A stretch of DNA of 64,000 nt from Lunularia cruciata (GCA_948567375.1 OX419762.1:56773034-56837033); one strand, 5' to 3'; positions 36,091 to 50,896 are shown, counted from the stretch's first letter. The notes: generated by a model from the letters alone, not told the origin. Translations and numbers: made by a program.

Positions 36091-39000
36091 CTTTCGTCTG
36101 ATTTGAATTTTATCTGTCAATAACTGAATATACATACAAATCCCTGCAAAAGTATAAGAGAACAAGGTGATTGTTCCAACCGTACCAATAATGATCATCT
36201 TTCTTAATAGCTTGAAAAAGAATAACGACAATGCTATTAAGAATACAACGTAATAATATTATTTCACTGTCTATCTTTGGTTTTTAGATTATTGATATTT
36301 TGCAAAAGATTGTGTCATAGCATTTAGTACTTCCTCGCTCTCTTTAAAATGCAAGAAGTATGAGTTTACTGCGTATTAATGCTGCCACTAAAAAGTTCAA
36401 TCGAGGTTTAATTCGTGAATTCGAGGAATTACTGTCGGAGGAACTCGGTGAGTGAATAAAAATTAATGGAATACTTTATTGAGACTATACGTTCTCAAAA
36501 TGAACATATTTATAAATTTTAGAAGGCCAAATTTGTTTTATATAAGTTGTTAATATTTGAAGAAAGAGACCCTGAAAAATTTAGTAGTCATATCCTAATA
36601 CACCTCATAAATTTAATATAAAAACCCAAAGAAAAGGTTTGAGTGGATCAATATCAATTTTATAATAATATATTTATAAATTTTTGATGCTTTAATAAAG
36701 GGGAAATGTATAGTCACCTCAGTTTCTAGGAAAGACTTCATTTCTTTCAGATATCGTATAGTATATTTTTACATAGAATAACTTGAAATTTCTTTTAAAT
36801 TTTTTATTTTGAGCTCACTTTCTTTTCATGCCTTTGATGAATTTTGAGCATGTTCGTTGAAAAAATATCATGCAACTCAGAGAATCAGAAAACTGCTCAC
36901 ATAAAACATCATATAAAATAATAACAATAAAAATTTGTATTTCTTAGGATCATCATATATCTTTTAAGAAAAAATTTAGAAATATGTTCTAAATTACAAT
37001 AAAATGTATCTGAATAACCTGCAAAACCTAGGTGGAAAAACATACCTCGTACACCCCTAGGTCAATGCTAGATCTTATAGTTTTTTTAACTGTTCTCTCC
37101 TTTATACCAAGATGCTAAAACAGAACCTCTAAAAATAAACTAGGTTGGCGTCCATTAGCATCTACATTACCAAAGTCAATGAATCTCCATTCCCCAAAGT
37201 CCAAAGTGGTTGACATCCATAGAAACTTCTATATATGTGAGGATAATAGATATTAAAATGAGTTATGGATCGTAGTGAGGTACCAAAAGTAACTTGGAGC
37301 TCTAGTCACAACAAAATACTTCATATGATCATTCATAAGATCCGACGTAGTAATTATTCATCCTTGTTCTTTTGCAACTTTCTCCATTACCAAACAAAAT
37401 CTATTTCTACTCTTCAAGTATTTCACAAGGAATTATTAATCCTTGTTCTTTGCAACTTTCTCGATTCCAAACAATATCTATTTGGATCTCAAGCACAAAG
37501 TGTGCTTATTAAAGCTCTTCCTTATTAAAGCTGCTAGTGGAAGGACCAATATATTAACTCGCATGAAGGGAGATATAGGATCACGGTTTAATCTCAGAGC
37601 CATAATCAAAGTTAATAAATGAACTCAGAGTAGAGGGGAGTAAACCCCTTATTTCTTTACGGAGCATTAGTTGTGTATCGATTTCATAAGTAGAAAATAA
37701 ACGAGTTAACTTAGAGGGCAGTCTGCTTTTGCTTCGAAGAAATATCTCTATTTTATGTCCTTTATATATTTTATTTGATATCATAAAGATTACTTTCTTT
37801 TTACTTTTCTACTTGTTTTCAATGACTAGGTTAATCTTTGAATTTCTCGTTTCTTTTCTCCACAAATAGTAGGAAAGATCATCTGAGACGGTATTTATTT
37901 AAAACATCATCTGAGACGTCTCAGTTGGGTAATCTTTTATGTATAATAAAATCTCTAAAATCATAATTTTTCATAGAATAAAGATATTAGAAAATTAACA
38001 TTATCCAACTGATAGCCTTTATTTGTCGATGAATCTTCTTCTATTGCATGCAATTTATTACAAGATGGAAACTTTTTTTATAAAGTAATATTGGATGCAT
38101 ATTTTGGATAGATGTGAAATATCATACCATATCCAAGAATATTGTGAGAGTGTCACGATGGAAATGACATGAATGATTAAACATCACGTCCACAAATACA
38201 TATTTATAATGATTAGAACCTTTAAAATTGACCCTTAACTTAAGATTTTGCTATCGAGTGCTTGTAAGGAATGGATAAATTGTCTAAAGCGGTCAAACTG
38301 AAGCTCTAAATACAATGATGGACTATTACTGACAAATAAATCTATTTAATCATGAAGAGATTGATTTATGCAACCCATCTACTCAAATTAGGTCTTGGTG
38401 TTATGTCTTTTTATATTATTTCTGTAAGCGTATTTTTTGTTAAGGCTATTCCCAGACTATGGCCAGAGGGATAAATGAGTACGGGATACCGTTAGATACG
38501 AGTATCGGGTCGTGGACTGGCCCAAAATTCTCATATTTCACAAAATGGGGTTAGTTTAAGTCTTATTAATTAACAAATCTTATGAGAATTGATTAAAATA
38601 TGTGCACATGTTTGTACAATAAACCTTTTATGAATTCAGATAACAGTATGATCAATATATTCGTGTGTACCCACTCGTAATTTAATAAAACATATCAATA
38701 ATTAATCAGATAAGTTTTGTATGGACCTTTACTTCATGGGGCTTGTAAAATCTCGACCAATAGTATTTGCATAAATTTATTTTTAAAAATTAATATAATT
38801 TTTAGGATGTAAATTTTCTTTTTACGGTTCCTCACTTCACGATTAGAGATATGATATTACTCAAATTTATATCTAAATGATTATGTGTACCAAGATAAAA
38901 ATATTGAAAGATGATATAAGGTAAAGGTAACCTTAGATAAAAGTCAAAAGTAAATAAAGTATAAATCTAATCCCCTAAGTAATTCAAACCTCTACTGAAT

Positions 39001-39489
39001 GACAAGTGAATAATCACATGTCTTTCTGTATTATGACAAAAATCAATGTCATCATATCTTTTCTAAACATCTTCCCAATTCTTTTTCTTTTTTCTCTTTG
39101 TAGCAAAGTGTATCTAATGTAGTTAGATACATCTCTTTGCACCCAAACATATGATAGTATGATATAGTTACTCAAGAACTTTGAGGGTTAAATATCTTCC
39201 ACACATAATTTGACTATTCAAAAAAGTATATATACATGTATTGATCTGAATATATCTGATTAAAAATTTAAAAATACCTCAACAAATCATTACATAGTTT
39301 ATTATCATCTGCAAATAATATTATGTCGGATGAATTCATATAAGATCAAAATATAATACACCAATTTTATAAACCAGAAGGGGGATATTATATTATTTAA
39401 TATTCTACCATCCAATAAAGAGAATGTAAAATGATTCTCGATAGAATGTTAGAAATCTGGATGAAGTTTGCATTTTCTACTCATGACCT

Positions 39490-42470
39490 AAAAGTAAAAG
39501 ATGACTACATTTGACTTATGAGATGCATAATGATGATGAATTTGAAATATGCATCTGACTGAATTCAAAATTCGATCTGATTTCGAGCTCCAACCCCACT
39601 TTAGGCAATGGCCAATCTCCATCTCCAGATGGAATTGGAGAGCGGGGATTACACGATGAAAGATTTCCTGCTGGGGAAGCATAGAGGGCGATTTCTGGAT
39701 CTGATCTTACCCAGCTTTGTAATCTCACTTCCTCAAGGCGCTAGCTGTGCGGAGCCGACTTAAGCTGAGTTGATAAGTTGTTGTGCTCCGATCATTGATA
39801 TGGTCAGTCAGACGTTTGGTTTGAGGATAAAAAGCATGCTTAGTGTTGACTGTTTCATGAGGGGCTTCAGCACTAGAAGAGTGAGAAATTGTTTCTTCTT
39901 GAAGTTTTTCTAGTGGAGTAGTTCTCTGGTGAAATGATGACTTATTTTTGTCGAATGTTGCAATTTCGAAGTGTATCGGGTAGTGCATTGCAGGTAAAGC
40001 GAATCTCAAATGCAAATCGACAGCGCTGGGATCTTCCGTCTCCAGCTGCCTGAAACCCTAGATTCGAGGTAATGAGTTTGTAGGGTCTTTTGTTTCCTCC
40101 AACCAGACTACTGCGATCCTCATCCTCCCGAGGAGATAAAGAAGCGTTGTCGCAATTTATTCCCCTTCGATTCTAGCTTGGTTTTCCAAACATGTGAGTA
40201 TCCGTACAAGAAGCGAATGAAGGATTAGAGACAAACGTGTTACTTGTTCAAAAGAAGCATGGAGGGTGGTGTTAGTTTTTGCTAAAGCTAGGACGTTTCC
40301 TGTATACGGATAGATTCCCGATAAGGACAAAAAGAAGAAAACTCCAAAAGTGCCAAAAGATTGAAGAAGGGTATCACGGCAAAAGTCAAGATTCTCTGGT
40401 GAGTCACTGTGCATCTTTGTTTGCCTACGCTGGACAAAACCAGATTGTGAGGTTGAGTGACTTGTAAGAGCTTTTTCCAACCCTAAATTTCTGACCAGAT
40501 AATCACATACCTCTTTTTATCAACGCTTTCTCGTTCTGGTGAATCTGGTCGATCCTGTTCGATCTGATTGGAACGACGTGAACGCAAGAAAAGACTAGGA
40601 TCCGCCTCTTCTGAGCAATGGAAAGCTCTTGCTTCCATCTTGTTCCGAAGCAATGTAAGACTCACTTGTATACGAAACTGACCCCAGCATTTGAACAAAA
40701 CTATAATATTAGGAGCGGTGGATTTTGCGCGGCATTGATAGATGTTCCCTCAATCGATGTCACCGAAAATTGAGCTGCTGCTCTATGTTGGTTTGATGAC
40801 TTTATATCTATTCTCAGGACATATGTTCAGCTCTGTGGTGATTCTACTTTTCCTTATTGAGTATATATATCCTTGTTGAGAGAGACTAGGGAATTGCGCT
40901 CGTGTTTGCTTTATGGTCGACAGGTTTACCTCGTGGACAGGCACGAGGTTTAAGTCTCAGAGCTGACTTGTGTCTTTCGTAACCTCCCAGACTCATTCGG
41001 GTTCGGGCGTCACCTTTATGTTATGTCGCTCGACAATTTCTTTCGGGACTCTCGGCCTTCAACTGGTCAAAAAGGGAAGGTTATTGTCAAGCATTGAAGC
41101 CAGCCAACGGTCACTGTTAAGAGTTGAAGGCCGAGACAGTTGATGTTTCGTTGGATGTGCCTTCCTCTCGCACAGTAGGCCTGGAGACCATGACCTTGGG
41201 GAATGGAGCCCCGGCTGTGGGTGCAAAATGAATCGAGAGACAGGCAGATTCACTATTGATTCTGGGTCCCACTACATTCATGAATCAGGTGGTACAACAA
41301 TTACGAGAAGGCGGCACTGCAGCCCTTGACGGCCAAAAAGGCTACTAACTAACTCCGGAGATGCAGAAACTCAACAGTGTGGTTGCTTACCTGTCTGTAT
41401 AGGCAATACTGGCTAGGGAAAGGTGGGCAAAGAAGTGAAATTGCGAGGCAAAGGTATTTAAGAGATTAAAAACCTTTCCCCTTTGACCGTTGAGCTGAAC
41501 GTAGTCAATCTGATAACTCGGCTCGCTGAAGGTCAACTAGCTGACTGTCTACTGTCTACGGGAATGCTCAATGCCACTGAATAAAGTGAAGTGTTGGTGC
41601 ACAAATCTCCTACTTGACAAGTCGAGAAATTTGGGATCCACTAAACCGTAATTATTATTGAGCCCTTCACACCATTTTAGAAAGTTAGACATTGTGCTCG
41701 CTTGTCAAAGTCAAAGGATAAGAGTTCGAAAATGTATGTTCATTACAGCGAATACCGGAGGTTCTTTCCCAAGATCTAAACGGGATTAGCGAATGAAGGC
41801 TGTGGGTGTAAAGTACCTTAAAAGGTGTGGATGATATATTCAAAAATAAAGGATGGGCAACACCAACTCACTTGCTTAGTTGACACTTGGAGAATCTTTA
41901 GGAACTCCTCCTGTCAGGAATCACGTGCATGTGTGCGAACAAAAGGGCGGTCCCCTTCTGGTAGTGGATGATGCCTATACGCAGGGAAACTAGAATTGAG
42001 ATCGAATCATTACTCTAAGGGAAGCTCCCACTAGAGCCGTCCATTACCAGCCAATTTGAGCATGAGAAAAGAGCATCACTTAATGACGAACGGAGGTCAG
42101 AGGACACAACCGGCCGTTTCTTGAGCGATACGATACCACTGTAAACAAAGAACACATGCACCTGAACCTGAAGTGGAATGACATTAACTTCGTTGTTACG
42201 TTTCTGGCTTAACAAACTACTTCGATCCCACTCCATCGATCTAGCAGCCCTCTGGGCCGCCAGCAGATATGAGACCCATTTGACGCACACGACTTCTTAG
42301 CCAACCTTTACTGCGAACTCTAGATGGAGTCTCGTTCCAAGAATGGTACATCACCGCCGTGGAGAAGTACTTTTGAAGCTTACATTTCCCAAATGTCTAT
42401 CTCTATCCCTGAGCACAATAAGGGACAAAATTTAAAGAGCCTTTGGGGCAAGTGATGAGAAAGGTAACCT
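39490..42470. other. Intergenic, mostly unassigned; includes ALG3 3' flank
   Basis: Only short frames. Near 40060 the motif AAACCCTA followed by a GTAATG donor-like site could be the untranslated first exon of a plus-strand transcript, but no coding exons were found. A segment at 41250-41600 contains a DSGS tetrapeptide and broken frames, which is insufficient to call a retrotransposon protease. Confidence 0.4.
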
Positions 42471-42477
42471 GCAATAG

Positions 42478-45400
42478 TTACTGTGCTTTGGTGTTCTTAT
42501 CTACATCTCTGGTGTAAGGATACTCGTAAGGAGCACACCACAGGCCCCACAACAGTATCAGGTGGCAGATTAGCAAGGTAAGGGATGAGGTAGAGTTTGA
42601 GGGATAAACGTTCCAACACACTTCAATCACAGCAAGTAGGATCACCCTGCACCAAATGACGAGAAGCGTAGACATGTAACGATACTGGATCAGAACGTAT
42701 TGACAAATTAGGATGGAATCAATCCGCTCAATCTGCACTCATATGAAGGAAGCTGCAGAATTACAAGGTTGACATCCCAAGATAAATGTAAGCGTTCGGA
42801 CAAACTGATCATAGACGTTAAGCTTTGAGTGAACGGTCCCAACTTCGTTCTCGGTCCGTTGGGTTTAATCCTTGGGAGTCCCACTAATGAAATTCAAGAA
42901 GAGATTCCAAAACTACTGGAGGTTGGTCTCCGGTCAATTTATTCGAAGATTGATCATCTGGTGAATCCTCAATTTGCTGGTACATACATGTATAAAGACG
43001 AAATAGATATATGTATCATATTTCCTAGCCCGAAGTACCAATGCAAAACGGCTTCATTAAAGTTAGTCACTCACCGTAAAAAATTTGGGTAGGAGGCTTT
43101 CCACAGCAGGTACGGAAGAGTGTAAAAGTACCTGTTCAAAAACCCATATCAGGTATTGGATATATCTTACTCATTGTCACTCAATCTTTATTATCAGCAA
43201 AAAGTTGAAATCGCATTGTACTTACCACGAATAAAATTGATAGTGCAAAGAGCGAGCACAAACGATACCGATGAAGTTTCCTGTGAAGAGCAAGGTCAGA
43301 ATGTCTACATGAACAGTAAAGGTATAGCAAATCCGGAATCTCATTCTAGGGTCTGAAATTTCCTCACAATGTTCTTAGGCACTGTCTTGCTACATCTCCG
43401 GCGGATAGAGATGTATCTATCCATCCAAAGTACCGCATCTAGTTATTACTTCCGTACAAATCAAGTTCAAAAGGTCAAATTCATCTCTTCTTTAAACTAT
43501 CTTCCACCAGAAGGGACAATTTGGACACCGTAATGACATCGGTAAGAAGTGAATCTTTCAATTAGTTGACATAGCCGCGTAGCTGTTTTCTACGCGGTCG
43601 CCTTTTCCTTTTTCTGCTAGACAAGAATGCCTGCGAAATTCATTCCCATGTACGAAGTTAACATACAGGTCAACCACAGGACAACGCCAGGTCAACGAAA
43701 AGACAACGGCAGCGGGAGAGATCTGCAGCAAAGGATACGGTCTGCATTTAACTTCCGCTTTCCGATGCTCTTAGACTTTTGCTTACTTGCTCTTTGGTCA
43801 AGAGCCCCCGATCTCTCGTATCTGCATCGCATCATATTCACATTGTGAAGTCATTTCCAATGTGATCGCAATTCGTCTGACAGCAGATGAGATACGTTAC
43901 ATTGAAATTCAAAAGACACCTCAAAATACTCAAAATAATCCTACACACATTGAAGAAAAACTGGTTCAGATAGGCTTGGATAAATCTCTCCGATGACTTA
44001 CTTGCACCACTTGTACTGGAAAAATAAGAAGAGCAGGATCAGGTGCAGCGCCAGTAACGTTATTGCGAACGGTTTGGAAACGAAATATGGTTCAGGGACG
44101 AATTTGAAGTTTACAGACCTGGGAAAGCGTCAAGTGAGGTTAACTTCAATCAAGTTGCTGGCCCGTAAATTCTTGTTCCGAAGAAAAAGGCGAACGTATA
44201 AAACACGTACCAAAAGTGAATGAAAACTCGTCCAAGGTTGAACGACCTGGATAAATATGCCACAGGATTTTCCAACAAGAAAGGCAAGCCCACCAAGAGC
44301 TGCAAGGCAGAATTATAACAAAGATCAAGTAAAGAGTCAGGAGATCCGCGATGCTATGAAGATTAGCTTAATTAGTTTTCTCAGTAAAACCTGTTTATTG
44401 CGAGAAACTTCGTGCAGGCCACCATTTGTTCCTTCAGGTGAGGGAACAAGAAAGACCGCTGAAATTGAAAGAAGCTCTGATTGAGATCTAGTCTACCAAA
44501 TTTTGTGTTCAACTCAAGTAGTCAAATATGTGACATTTCAACATGTACCTGAACTCCAGCAGCACAAGAAAGAGCTGTGATGACCCCAGTAATCGGCAAG
44601 CTCTGCAGAAAAAGAAAGCATTACGCAAGCAAAGTCAACAGCCGGAAGAGAAGGAAGTAACCCGACCAAGCAAAAACACACAACTGAAAGCTTGGTCTTG
44701 AAACACCAGGCTACCTTATCAAGGGAACACAGCTAAGTAATGGTCCTACAAATACGAGCATAATGAACGTGTTGGAACACACATGCAGTTACCTTATTAC
44801 ATTCAAGGTCCATAATATCCCACAGAGCATGCTTTGAACTGAGATTTGCAAGAAATGCTACAGTAGGCCGTCGTGCTTGCCAGTTAGCCAGTTAGAGGAA
44901 TTCGCAGAAGGACCGGATGTTGTACCTTAAGCAGCAGAAGTAGCAATGGGGGAGCATATAGCAGGACATTCATCTTCACAGAAACTGCAACACTGCAGAG
45001 GTTTAGTTGTTAATCTAATATGCTCTTCTATTTATGGACGCAGTCCTATACTGTCGATTACAGACCAACTTTACTTCATTCTTTGACGTTAATTATGCAC
45101 GTTATGCATACCCTCCAGGTCGTGATGAGCAGTTACAGGTCTCAACCGTACTACCTTCTCGATCAGATTATCATAAGCAACAACAAGACAACAAGTAAGA
45201 TACATGACCTGAGTTCAGCCTCTGGTACAGCCGAATTAGATCCAAATTAGTCTGCCATCACAGGACTGAGTGAAGGACGTTCAATCTTAGACAAGACTAA
45301 ACCATGACCATGAGTTACCTGAATTCGTTCAACGTAAGTCTATTTCCTATGTTAAGGTTGTTATATTTGAGCTATGATCTGATGAAGTCGAATGTAACCT

Positions 45401-47434
45401 TCAGATATGTTTAGGTGCTGAAAGATCAAGACCCATGTAGCTAACGTCATATATGAAGACAATTGTAAGCTCAACTACACTTGGACATATGGAACTCGAG
45501 GTAAACGGCATCTCAAAACTTTGACGATTTGATCAGGCTGTACACAACTGCAAAATCGCCCCGCTGATATAAGCTTTCTTTATCCTATCGAGCGTACTCT
45601 CCTCCAGTTTATAAGACTGCTACATGAACTTACAACTTAACGACTGTCTCACCTGAAGACTGTGAGACCAAGATACCATCGGTGCTTTTGGAACAAAGCG
45701 ATTGAAACATGAGCAAGAGTGGTTGCCACACAGTCATTAAACAGACGTAGAACAAAGATTGAGTGGATTCTCTTTGACAGCATGAGCAGAAGAAGTCCTG
45801 ATAGTGGCACCTGAGACGAAGAACTCAAGTCAGTGCGGGCAGGTAAGAGTGGTAAAAATTCTCTATACAGGTGCAAATCAGGGATAAGATTTATCCTCCA
45901 TCTTTGCCAATTCCATGAGACAGTCGACAAGCAGACATAGCCGATCACAAGGCTGGATCACAAGCCTTCTCTACCATTATGTATTACAAAACAAACTTCA
46001 AAAGCTCGAAACAAGATGTTCGCTTAGATGATCTTTTAAGCATCAGACAGGGTAACCTACCACCTCAGTCCTGGTGTATATCCATATAACAAGAGCCAAG
46101 TTGACTATATATAAGAAGCCAAAAAGAATCTGCAAAAGTAGCCACAAGTTCTCTGGCGTCAAATGTTGAAGTATTTACTGAAGCAGGTCCATAACTAGAG
46201 ATATCGAAAAATATGGAGGACACTTGAAGCACACCGTGATACTACAGAATATTATCATCGAATAGCCCTCGTACAACGACCAAAAGGATCCCCATTACCA
46301 CTGGTTACTTGTAGTTTCCAGTGGATTCAAATTGCCTAACTGTTCAAAGAATGAGTATGAAGCTAAAGACAGCCATGAACAGAGGACCCAGACAGCATTC
46401 ACCCAAATTTTCCGGCCGAATTTCAGTTCTCAGAGATTGACCAGCATAAGCCAGATACCTGAGCTGGAAACACAGCCCCAGCAGTTATAAATTGAATCCC
46501 AGAGTAGATGTAGAGAAATCCTGCAGGATAAACCAGGGGTCCGGTGTCTCCTTCGAGTTCCGCGTAATTCCTTTCCCCGGCAAGAAAACCTGTGACCTGA
46601 AGAGCTTAGTTCAGCGGACATCATAAGGTGAATCAAAGGGGCTGTTTCGTCCTTAAATTCTTAGACATCCTTGTGAGCTCGTTAAAAACTGTAAATATCC
46701 ATGATAAGACTGCAGTAATTTAGCATATTGACGTCTGTGACTACACACCATGCCACTCGTCCACTCTAAAACACCCAAGATTATTCCTGTGAGGTTTAGG
46801 AGTTCCATCCAGAAGTTCATTTTGTTTCTTGAACATAGCATTCAATATCACTCTGATATCGCGAATTACTTGGATTAAATTCGAACTTGCGGACAAACAG
46901 GTCAAAACCGAAGGACATCTCACCTGTGACATGTAGGCATCCCAATCTATCTTTGTATCTGCAAAATGCACAGGTCCATCTGTCAAGTAGCCGATTACGG
47001 AGTTCCAAACAGGAAACAGTCACCAATTCTTTGACTATGATTAAAGATTATGATTTGCGTAGCGACAGATCCTTTACCGGAAATGCTTCCCCAAGACTTT
47101 TAGTTGAGGGACCTTTGCAACTTTGATTGATCTAGCAAATTATTGAAATGAACATACAACCGTATTTTCAGCTCATAGTGCACAAAATTTACTTCAATTG
47201 AAGCTCCTACATGCTCATAAATGAGCCGGACTAGGCTCCTACTGACTTGGAGAAACCCCAAGCTTGGAAGACCAGAAAGGAACAAAGGGCTCAATCAGGA
47301 AATTTTGCGACTCCCTCAATAAAAGCCAGTAACAACTTACAAGGAACGCGGTAGATAATAAGCGCAACAAGGACTGTGTCGAGCGCTAAGACGAGAGCAC
47401 CGGCATAAAACCTGCGCGATCTGAAAAACCCCAT
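42478..47434 (-). CDS. ALG3: Dol-P-Man:Man5GlcNAc2-PP-dolichol alpha-1,3-mannosyltransferase
   Basis: Exons read by phase: 47434-47341, 46958-46924, 46596-46459, 46129-46061, 45810-45653, 44992-44926, 44602-44549, 44299-44211, 44118-44002, 43304-43226, 43131-43075 and 42646-42478. One exon for the variable loop after KWCK, between 44001 and 43305, was not resolved. Family signatures are [85 protein letters not shown] and CWNVYP. The enzyme is a multi-pass ER membrane protein that adds the first lumenal alpha-1,3-mannose to the lipid-linked Man5 oligosaccharide using dolichol-phosphate-mannose. The start [16 protein letters not shown] precedes the first membrane segment; the C-terminus ends DKNTKAQ. 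The visible exons give about 375 residues, and with the missing exon the length fits the family (about 430-460). Confidence 0.95.
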
Positions 47435-48059
47435 TTCTACGATCCTGCGTCGCAGGTGATCAATCAATAGTACTCTCCCTTTGCAGTTTCATTCCGTTTG
47501 AATTTCAGGCTCCAGTTAATCAACACCCTGTGTCGAGGCATCAATCATCGCAGCAACATTGTCTCTAGGGTCACTAAATTAAAGTCAATCAATCTCAGGG
47601 GTTTGTGATTGCCGGCTCAAGAACAAAGACATAGCCTTGTCCAAGCAGAGTTCAATCCTGTTATGTCTACGCTGTAAAAGTCCCGTTTTACATTGGTCTT
47701 TGCTCCAAGAAGGTAGGATTGATTAGATTTAAACTATCCTGTTTCACACCTATCTCTGCGGAAGAGGGTAGATTGAGTAGATCGAGAACACCAGGGTTCA
47801 AATTGGTCTTGACTATGGGAATGAAACCAACACGCATAAGATGGAAAGACCCCATCAATCAAGTAGAACAAGCATACTACCTAAGAGATAAAATAGAGTT
47901 AACCGCAAATAGTATTGGTACGAGAAATTGCCATAGAAAGCGATCTTATTATTATATGTAGAATCTGAGAGTTATGTAATTGACCGGTTTATAACCAAAT
48001 GGAACCTATGAAGAAATATTTGTAGTGTGATTGTTTTAAGTTGGATAGTACTGGCCAAT

Positions 48060-49330
48060 ACTTTGTGTAGAGAAATGGACAGATGTTGTTAAACAATGCT
48101 ACAAAATAGAAAAGGGAAAATGATTCCATATCATATCATCTAGTGTACTAAACTCTTGTCTATTCAATCCCTAACAAATGTGTTGGATTTAATATTTATA
48201 GCTTCATAGAACGCCAAGGTTAGAGGAACAAAGAGATGACCTTGTTGCATGCATTTATGCTGAGAGACCTTGGTTATTGTTGCTCCATTTGTTGCACATC
48301 TAAGAGGTTGGGTAATCATTTCTTCCAAAACTACATTTTGTAGGGGATTTGTAGTTCAGATATTTGCCATTGTCACTCAATAGTCTTGGACCATGTACAA
48401 ATTTTGTTTAACCAATGTAGTTCACAATCATACTAACAAGTAAAGTATACACTCTCTTGTATTACTGCAAACACTATAATTTTTGCCATCATATGTCCTT
48501 CAAAATTGGACCCTTGCTCCACCAGAGATAATACCACATTCACAAGTAAATAATAAAAATGCAAATAGGTAGACTAAACTGAGGCAAACTTCATTACTAT
48601 AGAGAAGATGCAAGTCAAAATACACTAATCTACAGTCAAGCTAGGATCCAAGAGTATACACCCTTGTCAAAGCAAGAGTGAAGACTTATACTAATAACAT
48701 GAAGAATGGATGCATTAACTAGAAGAGAATGTAGAGTAAAAGGAGACAAAAGATGGAAAACTATCTAATCTTGAAGGAACAACAGTCTCCTTAATAACAT
48801 GAAGAATGGATGCATCAACTAGAAGAGAATGTAGAGTAAATAGAGACAAAGGATGGAAAACTATCTAATCTTGAACTAAATACAATCTCTTTATATCACA
48901 ATAGCACCCATTGAGAAAAAGATTTCTATTGTACCTCACTCACATTTCCAAGAATGGCTACGATAATCACAAAATAGGAGGAAAACAAAGATACCAAAAG
49001 TGTACAACTACACAAAAATACTAAATGCCATCTCTTTTATAGATAATATGCCTACTCTTCCACATAAGATTAGTAAAGTGAGTCAAGTCTGAGTTCCAAG
49101 TCTCTTGTCTTAGATTCAAATATTCTTTGTCCAATATTATATTATCAACAAAGACTCCCATGATACTTGTTTAAAGATTCCTAAATGTGATAGGAAGATT
49201 AGAGAAGAGAGAATTGTGCAAAGTAGGTAGGTAGATCAACAAGCAATACTAAAGAAGAGTATACCAAATGCTAATTATGGATCCATTAGTGGAGGAAGGT
49301 CATCCACATGAAAGATGTCTTCTTCTAAGG
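48060..49330. repeat. Dispersed repeat, diverged copy 1
   Basis: Blocks such as GAACAAAGAGATGACCTTGT, AGCTAGGATCCAAGAG.TA, CACCCTTGT.AAGCAAGAGTG and CAAAGACTCCCATGAT recur in the same order and orientation at 60700-61950. This copy is more AT-rich. It contains a 100-bp tandem duplication (48692-48791 and 48792-48877). Confidence 0.8.
48692..48877. repeat. 100-bp tandem duplication inside the dispersed repeat
   Basis: TAATAACATGAAGAATGGAT begins both units exactly 100 bases apart. The units differ at a few positions and the second is partial. The copy near 61400 has a single version. Confidence 0.9.
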
Positions 49331-50896
49331 GTGGCATCTAAAAAGTGTGTGAAAAAATTAAATCCTTGGACCATATTGGCATCCCAAGAATACATAAGCC
49401 ATTGGTAGATGTAATACTCGCTTCTAGAAGTTTGCGTTGAAGAGAAATACATAAAAATGATATAAACCTTACACAATTGGGCATCTTAACTCTCAGGCCT
49501 ACAAGGTAAAGTTTGGTAGTCAATTGGTCAAAGGTCACAATGTTTGTATTTTTTGCCAAGGATAGAAAGACACAACCTAGAATGGCCAAATTAGAAGATA
49601 AAAGAGCTAAAGAACAAGCTATTGCAAATAGAAGTACACTAAAGAAATATTTTTACCATGTATTGGTAATGAATTCAAGAATAAAAACTCCATGTGAGAA
49701 GCCATGTTGGTAGAAACAAGAAGAAGAAGAATTATAGAAGAACTGCATATGAGAGATAAAAATAACCAAGACTTCTTTACTCTCTTTGAATTCTCTAAAG
49801 ATGGATACATGTGAGATGCTATTAGAAGTGTTCTCAATATACACTTCTAAATCTCAATATACTCAATCTAAATTGATACTCAAGAGTGCTTTAATACCCA
49901 AATATATTCACTCATCAACTCTTGATGTAGCAATTTCAAATTGATACAAAACTAAGGTGCTAATAGAAGTGAAAATGCTACTAAAAAGTAATAATGTGGC
50001 TAATAAGGTGTAATAAGACCTTGTAATAACAATTAGGCTAGTCTTATGTGTCTTTCTCAATCATAAGAAGTACGCAACCTACCTAGCACCTAACTATATA
50101 CATAGAAGAATTTCCCTCCTTGTTTATATTATAAACATATAAATAATTCCATAAAACCACCAAAGTGATATCTACTTAAAACTACTTTCTTAGATGCTCA
50201 TAACCATCCTTACAAGCCTTGTAAGACTGATAAACTGTAAAAAGAAAAACATAATATAATAGTAATTCTTTAGGTTGATACTCCAAGAACTTTGATAATA
50301 CTTGCTTTCAATAGAGGATCTAATAGAAGTGAGTTTAGGTTTTAGTTGTTTATAATATAAATCTGCAAAATCCAGTAGTAAATTCTCTCTACACACAATT
50401 CACTCAAGTATAATGAAGACATCATTACGAAAGTAAAAGAAATAAGAACCATACTAAGTCATCCAAAGAATCACATACAAATTAAACAAATGTAAGTGAA
50501 AAGCTTTTCTAATCTCATTATGGAATACACAAGGAAGCCTATAGAATAAGCATGGATATGGAACCTTTGTTTCAAATAGAAATCAAGTAGCCTATGTAGG
50601 ATATTAATCAATTCCGCTACTCAATTGGTATGCTTTGGAACAGTAAACAAGGGACTTAGAGTAGCTTATGTAAAATATGTGTGATCACATGCCTCAAATA
50701 GGTATCCCTAGTGGTCCGATAATAGACTTATTTATTTTTTCACCTGGGTCTTTATTCCTTCTGAGATAGAAAGTTAATGACACAATGGGCATTGTGTATC
50801 TTGTGCCAATCTAGGAAGTCACACATAGGAAGTGAAGTTATCTCTCCCAATACATACAAAACCACAACTTACTCACATCTCATCTTACATGAGAAA

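Larger units (their letters stand above)
34300..39480. other. AT-rich region without recognisable genes
   Basis: Base composition changes abruptly to AT-rich. There are no open frames above 90 codons and no transposon protein motifs I can identify. It contains the repeats listed separately. It could be a very old transposon remnant or an AT-rich heterochromatic block. Confidence 0.6.

Noticed and set aside
41250-41600. Possible retrotransposon protease (DSGS motif)
   Set aside because: Frames are broken within a few residues and no flanking gag or reverse transcriptase signal was found.
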